Notes under the pieces: model-generated
What the model was told of the DNA's origin: nothing
The model's database searches: none
What the model saw: only the letters and a program-made list of their open reading frames with translations
Source: Limnanthes douglasii subsp. nivea
Taxonomy: Eukaryota > Streptophyta > Magnoliopsida > Brassicales > Limnanthaceae
Length of the DNA: 64,000 nucleotides
Direction: 5' to 3'
Assembly (NCBI GenBank): GCA_036936605.1
Contig: JAUPFV010000005.1
Location: 56,006,742 to 56,070,741 of the forward strand
In this document: piece after piece, positions 56,042 through 64,000 of the stretch
How positions within the stretch are numbered: position 1 is the first letter of the stretch
Layout of the letters: each line of letters starts with the position of its first letter
Program-made: the position numbers and the translations under genes

Positions 56042-59000
56042 CTACTCCAAGTACATCCGGAGATGCTCGATATTCGAAGGATGAGTCAAAACTCTTCCAT
56101 ATTTGTCCTCCAACCAATATGTTCCAGGTTTAATTCTTTCAACAACCATATACGGACCTTCCCAAGTTGGGGCCAGCTTTCCGAGCAGCTTTTCTTTAGC
56201 GTGTAAGAAGACTTTCCTTAATACTTTGTCCCCTGGTTGAAAATCTCTTATTTTAATTTTGGAAGCAAACCTGCTTCTCATCAAGCCCTGATAGTGTGCA
56301 ACTCTAAGGTGAGCTTTAACTCGTCTTTCTTCTATCAAATCAAGTTGACCTCTGATTGCCACCTCGTTAGCATGTTCGGAGAAGTTGTGAACACGAAATG
56401 ACGGGAAAGTTGCTTCTATGGGAGCTACTGCATCCATCCCATAGATTGAAGCAAAGGGTGACTCTTTCGTTGCAGCCCCAGGTGTTGTCCGGTAGGCCCA
56501 CAAGACTTCTTGTAAATAACTAGGCCACTTCCCAGCAGCCCCTTCCAAATTCTTCTTTAAACCGGACAGTATAGTTCTATTAGCCACTTCAACTTGCCCA
56601 TTTGCTTGTGGGTGGAAAGGCGAAGAGAAGAAATGTTGTATACCCCTTGAGGCACAGAAGCTCTCCATTTCCCTATTGTCGAACTGTGGCCCATTGTCTA
56701 TTGTTATCTTTTGTGGGACACCAAATCTGCAACATATGTTGGATAGAATGAATTTTATAACAGCTTTTGATGTTGTCCCTGGTAGAGGGGCTGCTTCAAT
56801 CCACTTCGAGAAGTAGTCTATGGCCACAATTATAGTTTTGCGGCCTCCGGACGCCACAGGGAGAGGCCCTACTAAATCCAACCCCCATCGAGCAAAAGGA
56901 ATAGGCTCAGAAATTGACTCTAAAGGAATGGCTGGGACATGAATTTCATTGCTGTACCTCTGGCATGGGTCACACTTTCTTACTAATTCCTTCGCATCTT
57001 TCATGATAGATGGCCAATAATAACCGGACAGTAAAACTCTTCTTGTTAAAGCTCTGAATCCACAATGGGCTGATCCCTCACCATCATGCAATTCGGAGAG
57101 GACTACTTGAGATTCCTCATCCCCCAAACATCGCAGGAGAGGTTTACTGTAAGATTTTTTATACAACACTTCTCTCAATATGATGAAACCACGAGCCTTG
57201 TGTTTTAATGTTCTGGCTAGTGACTTATCTGGAGGCACGACACCATCAGAGAGATATTGCAGGAGAGGAAACCTCCAGTCTTGAGGTTGTTTCACTTGCA
57301 CTTCAAAAATTTCCTCTTCTTTACCCTTACTAAGTTGAATGTAGGGGCTTTCCAGCACATGGATCCATGGATATGACTCTGTATATGCTATGGTTGCTAA
57401 TGAGTCTGCTAGTTCATTTTCTGCCCGGGGAATGTGCTCATAAACAACACCTTTAAACTTGAGTGCTTCATTCTTAAGGAGGAGTAAATATTTCACAAGC
57501 TGCTCCTTTTTAGCCTCAGATTGGCCTTGGACATGGTGGACCAGAAGCTGGGAATCACTTAGTAGCTTGACCCTCTTAGCCCCACAAATGTAGGCTAACT
57601 TTAAACCAGCTATAGCTGCTTCGTATTCGGACTCATTATTGGATACCCTGAAAGCAAAACAAATAGCCTCGTACATTTTGTCTCCATATGGAGAAGTTAA
57701 ACACACCCCTGCACCACATCTCATAGTGCTAGATCCACCATCTGTTCGGACGACCCATACCTTTTTATCTTTTATGTTAGTAGTTTGCTCCGTATCCCTG
57801 TCGGTTTGAAATTCAACCAAAAAGTCAGCTACAGCTTGGGCCTTGACTGCTGTTCGAGGAGCAAAGTCTATGTCGAAGTCTCCCAACTCTACTGACCACT
57901 TAGTCATCCTGCTTGAAACGTCTGCCTTTTGGAGGACATTCTTCAGGGGAAAAGAAGTCCGGACGATGATGGGATGGGCCTGGAAACAAGGCCTCATCTT
58001 CCTGGCAGCTATCACCAGGGCTAATGCTAATTTTTCGAGTTTCAAGTAACGCCTTTCTGCATCTATCAAACTTTTGCTGATGTAGTATACTGGATGGGGA
58101 TGGCGATCGACCTCCCTTACCAATACAGCACTGATGGCACAACTTGAAACTGCTAAATATACGAAGAGAGTCTCCCCATCATCTGGTTTAAACAAAGTTT
58201 TAGGGGAGGACAGGGGCTTCTTGATCTCATTGAAAGCCTCATCACACTGTGGGGTCCAATCGAATCCCTCTGCACCTTTCAAGGTTTGAAAAAAGGGGGC
58301 ACACCTGTCCGAAGACCTTGAGATAAATCTATTTAAGGCAGCTAATCTCCCCGTTAACCGCTGTACTTCTTTAATACTTCGAGAAGGCTCTATTTGGAAT
58401 AGAGCATTGAGCTGGTCCGGATCGGGCTGTATTTCATGCTCACTTATAATATAGCCTAGAAATTTTCCGGACTGCACTCCAAACACACATTTTTCTGGGT
58501 TTAATTTCAAATTCATTTTACCAAGTTGGCAAAAGTTTCTTGGAGATCGGACAAGTGAAATTGCTCATCCACACTCTTCACCATCATGTCATCAATGTAC
58601 ACTTCCATATTTCTTCCAATCTGATCAGCAAATGCCTTGTTTACTAATCTCTGATAAGTAGCCCCAACATTTTCAACCCAAACGGCATTACCTTGTAGCA
58701 ATGGAGACCTCTGTCAGTGACAAATGTGGTATGCTCTTGATCCTTCGGATCCACTTGAATCTGATTGTATCCGGAGAAGGCATCCATAAAGGAAAGCAGC
58801 TTGTTCCCAGAGGTGGAGTCTACTAAATGATCAATCCGGGGGACCGGATACAAATCTTTTGGGCAAGCTCTATTGAGATCTGTGAAGTCAATACACATGC
58901 GCCACTTGCCATTTTTCTTCTTTACCAGAACCGGATTGGCAGTCCACAAAGGATATTGAGACTCCTAGATGTGCCCCATCTTTGTGAGCCTGTCAACCTC

Positions 59001-59295
59001 TTGCACAATGACATCAGCCTTCTCCTTAGAAAAAGCTCTTCTCTTTTGAACCACTGGTGCCACATCTCTCCGGACGGATAGGTGATGTGATATCACTTCT
59101 GCTGGAACCCCAGTAACATCAGCATTGCACCAAGCAAAAACGTGCTGATGATTCTTCAAAAACTTTAGCATATCTTACACTTTTTCCTTCTTCCAAACAG
59201 TGTGTCTCTACCTCTTCGACCGGTATCAACACTCCAGGGGTCTCTCTGGGGTCATCAATTTCACCCTCACCCCCAGAAGGCCCCTCAAACTGTTA
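56042..59295 (-). pseudogene. E3 pol: RT, RNase H, archaeal-type RNase H, integrase
   Basis: On the minus strand RT is broken into three frames: up to TAG near 58965 (TKMGHI-stop, a Lys codon in E1), then TANPVLVKKKNGKWRMCIDF to a 1-base deletion near 58675, then YIDDMMVKS to another 1-base deletion near 58520. From 58516 to the stop at 56042 the frame is open for 824 codons: thumb, RNase H (VYYISKSLIDAERRYLKLEK), second RNase H (VWVVRTDGGSS, NNESEYEAAIAGLKLAYICG, a complete-looking acidic set) and integrase (HHCC, then GLDLVGP, IDNGPQF, ANGQVEVANRTI; D-D-E kept). Just upstream of RT a deletion shortens the EEGK...MLKFLKNH linker. It is inactive only because of a few lesions. Confidence 0.9.
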
Positions 59296-61602
59296 TTGCT
59301 CGCTGATACGAACTGCCCCCAGTGTTCGAGGAGCCAGAGCAGTAGTATAACATTCTCTTGCAATCTTTTGACTGCTCCGGACGACTCCAACCTGTCCCTG
59401 AACAGCATATTTCAAGCACTGATGGACTGTTGAAGCCACTGCATGCATCCTAGAGAGCCAATATCTCCCTAGAATAAAGAGTATTCTGACCATTTTCTTG
59501 AAAGGGCCCTTGCCCAACAGAACTTCCTCTTCGAACTCTCCGATCACATCTGCTGAGCTGCCTGTAAAGCCCACGATTGATCTGTCCGAATTCTAAATTA
59601 CAGCTGGATTTTTCATTCTCTTGTATGTGGTTAAGAAAAGGATATTGGCTGAGCTTCCAGTATCCACCAAAATTCGTCTTATGTCGTTGCCCCCAATAGA
59701 TGCTCCTATGACAACAGCATCCTCATGAGGGCCAGCAATATCTCTTAAATCATCTTCATAAAAAACAATGAAGGGGAATAAATTTTGTGACTGACAGGAA
59801 GTCATGCCTCCTTCTAGCTGGGAGGCTAAAGTATGAACATGCCTCTTCCTCGAAGAAGCAGTAGGAGCTGTCATAGTGTCCCCTCCGAAAATTGTAAGCG
59901 ACTCAAAAAAATTAATGAGTCCGGAGACCGACCTAGAACATTCCTCAATTGTACCCCCTCTGTTTCGAGTTAGATCAGGATCCAAGTACTCAGATTCCAC
60001 ATCAAACCTCTCAATTATAACCATGGCTCCCTCCGGAGCAGCATTACTTGGACCAACCCGGTGAGTGTTGTCAGGCCTGTTGCCTCCTCTCTTTTTTACG
60101 TAAGCCCCCAGCTTTCCCCTCTCAATCAAGTTATGAACTTCTTGTTTCAATGCTATGCAGTCATCAGTGGTATGACCAATATCATTGTGATATTGGCAAA
60201 AAGAGTTATTGCGATGTTCTCTGGGAGACTGCAATGTGGCTGGTCTCCGATAATGCACCTCGTCCTTTGTTTTATCAAAAATGGTGGCCACACTTTCTTT
60301 TAGTTCTGCGAACCACTCCGGTTGGACCCATGGACCTCTCTTGTTTCTGGATTGCTGACTCTGAGCAGGAGCAGCTGGCTGAGACTGAACTTTTGCCCTA
60401 TCGTGCCCCTGTCCGGTCTCTCTTGCTTTGTTCCCGGACTGATTCTGATTGGGATTTGGTGCCACCGGGGCAGACCTCACTTGCCTGTGCACCCTGGTTT
60501 TCTTCGTTTCGTCAACATTTATTTGTTTTCCAACCTGATTCAGCAACCCTCCCCATGGCATGGCCTTCTTTCTGGTCACTGAATCAGCTAGATTGCGTGG
60601 GTTCAAACCCTGTCTTAGTGATGCTATTGCTACCTGTTCGAAGCAATCAGCCAACCCATTCTTGGTATTCACAAAACGGCTTATATATTCTTTCAAGGAC
60701 TCATTTGGTTCCTGGGCACAATGGATTATTGTGTCTCCATTGCCCTTTAGCTTTTTACTCCCTACAAACTGCCTTCGAAAGGCTACCCAAAAAGTATCGA
60801 AATCTTTGATACAACCCTGAGGCAGGTTGTTGTACCATTTTAGAGCACTCCCCGTAAATGATTGGGAGAATGCCCTACAAAGTAGTTTATCATCGTCGTC
60901 AAAGTTCATCATGAAGTTTTTAAAGTGTTCCAAATGGTTGTCCAGATCAGTACTGCCATCGTACTTTTCTATTTTGGTACTGTCAAACCTTTTAGGGAGG
61001 TTTCCGGACAGAAATTTAGAAGACAATGGAGATTGCCTCAAATTTCTTCCACGACTGAACACAGTATCCTTATTGGGAGTTGCAAAGATACCTGGTTCAT
61101 CGTGAAAAGCGAAGGGATCCATCAGCATCCGGTCCACATGCCTCCGGCCATGGGATGATCCTTTACCAATATGCCTCTTCATATTTCCATGTCTATCCCT
61201 TTTTCTTGAATATATTTTGATCTGCTTTTGCTTCTTTCTAGTTTGACCCTCATCGCTGCTAGAGGATAAAGATTTTTCAACTCCCTCACTGTCCGAAGAG
61301 CTATCAGAAGATTCTGAGCTTGAGTCAGAACTCTCCACTGGCTTAGACCGGTGAGACTTTTTGGAGCTGGCTTGAGTCTTTTTTGTGCTCACATGAGTCT
61401 TTGAAGACTCATGCTCTCTGGGGTTGTCGGTGTGATGAGCAATTGACGCTTTAAACGTTTCTTTCATGCCCATCTTAGCCTTTTCGGCCCTCAGAGCTTC
61501 TATTTCATCCTTTAGCCTATCACGCTCTTCGATAGTGTACTCATCGTTCTCTCCCACCACTTCGAGCAGAGATGGTAGTACTTCTGGATTGTCCGGATTC
61601 AT
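59296..61602 (-). pseudogene. E3 gag-protease (copy 3)
   Basis: Gag runs from ATG 61602 to the shared TAG at 59593 (669 codons). The protease C-terminal part then continues to the TAA at 59295-59293. Relative to copies 1 and 2 a 33-bp segment (VVDCPTCYNA region) is deleted near 59475 between AATA microhomologies. Domains are as in copy 1. The TAA lies in the same place as the E1 TAG at 16896, flanked by Gln on both sides. Confidence 0.9.
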
Positions 61603-61659
61603 TCAGACAGACCTTCTTAGCTGGTTTTGAATGCTTGATTCAGGCACCTTCTCCTCCCA

Positions 61660-61674
61660 CTATGGTTGCCAATT
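61660..61674 (-). other. E3 primer binding site candidate
   Basis: The same position as in copy 1 but with one G-to-A change on the plus strand (CACTATGG for CACTGTGG). Confidence 0.45.
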
Positions 61675-61677
61675 TGG

Positions 61678-62082
61678 TGTGGATGATTATCGCCTGAGGG
61701 TAGGCTTGTAATTTGTTTGGTGTTTAATAGTAGTATGTGAGTGTTTTATCTTTAGTGTAGAGAGTAGAGAGATAATTAAGCTGGCTGGTAGCAGTTAATT
61801 CTCATTACCCACACTTAATGCAGGTGGTTGGGTATTTATACCCTCATGTTTGGGCCCTTATGGGCTTTCGGGTCATGTTAAATGGACCCGGGTCATGTTC
61901 AAAGACCCATGAGCTCTAAGTAGGAGAGCAAGTAGCTTAGTCAAGTAGTGTTTAGGTTTTTTAGTACTTTTGTCATAGTTCGAACAATCCTTTGGGCTAA
62001 ATGTTCGAAGTGATCTGTCCGGTCCGGAGAGCTTGGACCGATCTGTCCTTGTCCGGGAAGCACGCAGAATTCAGACTCATCA
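61678..62082 (-). repeat. E3 5' LTR (copy 3)
   Basis: It is 405 bp and matches the copies at 9804 and 24524. The TATA box reads TATAAATA on the minus strand (61833-61840). The outer edge ACTCATCA is followed by GATAA and atpA. Confidence 0.85.
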
Positions 62083-63336
62083 GATAATACAAGATGAAAG
62101 TTCTATCAAAGCAACATGAATTTTTTTCAGATATCATTGAGTGAGGCTTATTTGGGTTATGTTATAAATGCCCTAGTTAAACCTATTGATGATCGAGGTG
62201 AAATTACAGCTTCTGATTCTCGGTGAGTTGAATCTTCCGCTATTGGTATTATTTCGAGACTTTCTATATATGAGCCTCTTCAAACATGGCGTATTGATAT
62301 TGATATGATGATTTCTATAGGACGTGGGCAACGAGAATTAATTATTGAGGATAGATAGACCGGTAAAATAACAATACCTAGAAATATCATTCTGAATCAA
62401 CAAGGGAAAAATGTAATATGTGTTTATATAGCTATTGGTCAAAAAGAATTTTATATGGCTTATGTAGTGACTACTTTACAAGAAAGAGGAGGTGATGGAA
62501 TACACTATCGTGGTAGCCGAAATGGATGATTCCTTAGCTACATTATAATAGCTCGTGCCATATACAAGAGAGACTTGAGGTGAATATTTTATGTATCGTG
62601 AACAATACACTTTAATCATTTATGATAATTCTTCCAAACAAGCACATGTTAATCGTCAAATGTCTCTTCTCTTACGAAGACCACCAGGTCGTGAAGCTTA
62701 TTCATGAGATTTTTTTATCCGAATTCACGTATTTTAGAAAGAGCCGCCTAAATCCAGTTCTCAATTAGGTGAAGGACGTATGACCGCAATTCTAATAGTT
62801 GAGACTCATTTGGGAGACGTTTCAGCTTATATTTCAACTAGTGTACATTACAGATGGATAAATATTCTTATCCATCACTTTATTGAATATTGGAATCAAG
62901 CCTGCTTTTAATGGAGGTATTTATGTATCCAGAATAGGATCCATTACACAAATTAAAGGTGTGAAACAAGTAGCTGGAAAATTAAAGTCAGAATTGGCTC
63001 AATTCGTTGAACTAGAAGACTCTGCATAAATTTCTTATGATCTGGATAAAGCTACTTCAAATCAATTGGAAAGAGGTCAGCGATCAAGTGAGTTACTCAA
63101 ACTATCCCAATCATCCCTTCTTATGGTCGATAGACAAATAATGACCATTTATATCGGAACAAATGATTATCTTGATTAATTAGAAATTGGTGTAAATAAT
63201 TATTGAGTTATGTACTTATTTAAAAAAATAAACATCAGTTCCAAAAAATAATATCCTTTACCAAAATATTCACCCCAAAAGCCCAACCCATTTTGAAAGA
63301 AGCTATTCATGAACAAATGAAATAATTTTTACTTGA
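62083..63336 (+). pseudogene. Plastid atpA 3' part, copy 3
   Basis: It continues the alpha subunit interrupted at 52092. It has the same stops and indels as copies 1 and 2. Confidence 0.85.
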
Positions 63337-63422
63337 CAACGATAACAATTTGAAATAAATATTAATATAAAAAAATAGATTATAAAATAGATTTTAACAT
63401 GTAAATACAACATCTAAGATTA

Positions 63423-64000
63423 GGGGGAGATCCTTCCACTCTTCCAAAGACTAATACATGTACTGAATGCTCATACGGGAAAGTTGACTTATGGGTCTAC
63501 GGATTTACCGGACCCCAAATAAGAGAGCTCAGACCGACATCTATTTTTTAAAAGAAGAACTGGATTGACCAGACAGCTCAACCGTTGACCAGCCAATCGG
63601 TTGAAAGAATATCCTAAAAAGTCCTTCCTTGCGTTGTCACTTTAGTAACCCGCCCTGCTCTTCGACTTTACGTATCACCCAGCGGTACCATCTAGCTCGA
63701 CATCATATAATGCAGATGGCTAGCATCGAAGAGAACCGTCATTGACGATAAAGTGAGAGTTCGGACTTGGCGAACGAACTCTTCCCGCCCGCGGGAGAGG
63801 AATAAAAGCGAGGACAGGAAAAATACGGAAGCCCTAACAGCAGCGATAACCACCATCAGCGCGAAAGAAAAGCAGCCAAGAGAAAGAGGGCGTGGAAGGA
63901 ATAGGTTCAATTCCTTGTCTATGTTACTGGGATTTATCATAGCGGTGTTGTAGGCCCCGCTATGGGGGTTCATAGATATGGCTCCCAAAAAAGAAAGCTA
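63423..64000. other. GC-richer, mitochondrion-like block, copy 3 (cut by window end)
   Basis: Equivalent to 11549-12125. The 98-codon minus-strand open frame is again intact (63692-63988). Confidence 0.45.

Larger units (their letters stand above)
52093..62082 (-). mobile_element. E3: rearranged Tat-lineage retrotransposon in atpA
   Basis: It is a 10-kb insertion with GATAA duplications. From right to left on the minus strand: LTR, primer site, gag, protease, RT, RNase H, archaeal-type RNase H, integrase. A spacer follows, then the antisense ORF (plus strand) with its promoter. The left end should be the inner end of a reverse-complement LTR (TGTGGAT...). Instead it is TGATGAGTCCGAATTCTGC, the outer 5' end of an LTR in plus orientation, followed by scrambled pieces of the antisense ORF. 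Both termini are thus LTR 5' ends facing outward. The element supplies the most complete view of the family in this window. Confidence 0.85.

Overview
The window is nuclear DNA of a flowering plant, probably a eudicot. The evidence is plant-type Ty3/Gypsy (Tat lineage) and Ty1/Copia retrotransposons, a Mutator-like element, a Stowaway-like MITE, tRNA-derived SINEs and decayed chloroplast-derived DNA. I see no intact host gene. Almost all of it is mobile, duplicated or organelle-derived sequence in which coding frames are broken.

Layout. (1) 1-3268 and 6743-7450 are a dead Copia polyprotein followed by a cemA-petA plastid scrap. The same sequence recurs at 47197-51172. In the first copy a 3.5-kb Pack-MULE-like element (3269-6733) interrupts it with a 9-bp target duplication; the second copy shows the empty site. 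(2) 7451-14039, 22126-29985 and 59300-64000 are three copies of one segment: minus-strand gag-protease of a Tat element, its LTR, then a mosaic of organelle DNA (atpA, a GC-richer mitochondrion-like block, trnR-UCU, rps14, psaB, rps16). (3) 14040-22125 is a second Tat subfamily member on the plus strand (E1: LTR, gag, pol, antisense ORF), inserted into copy 1 and cut off where copy 2 begins. (4) 28725-29616 is a LINE-like retroposon inside the plastid DNA. (5) 30581-32573 is a diverged Tat antisense ORF. (6) 32574-40069 is AT-rich accessory DNA with a Stowaway MITE, a minisatellite, a possible WUSCHEL-like last exon, a minus-strand Copia fragment and a foldback element. (7) 40070-44865 is a Copia element with both LTRs. 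(8) 45051-46220 holds two tRNA-derived SINEs. (9) 46600-52092 is the second copy of the dead Copia plus cemA-petA and atpF-atpA plastid DNA. (10) 52093-62082 is the fullest Tat insertion (E3), sitting in atpA with a 5-bp target duplication.

How the parts relate. E3 inserted into plastid-derived atpA. That locus was then copied at least three times with different internal deletions. Later the MULE and E1 entered copy 1 only. The Tat elements carry gag-pol on one strand and a spliced ORF with its own TATA box on the other, the two transcripts converging on a spacer with two hairpins. The most unusual points are the E3 insertion whose two ends are both LTR 5' ends, a stop codon held at the same place between protease and RT in two subfamilies, and an intron kept in the antisense ORF of diverged copies.

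All identifications come from reading motifs by eye; no database search was run. LTR inner edges and limits of decayed segments are approximate.
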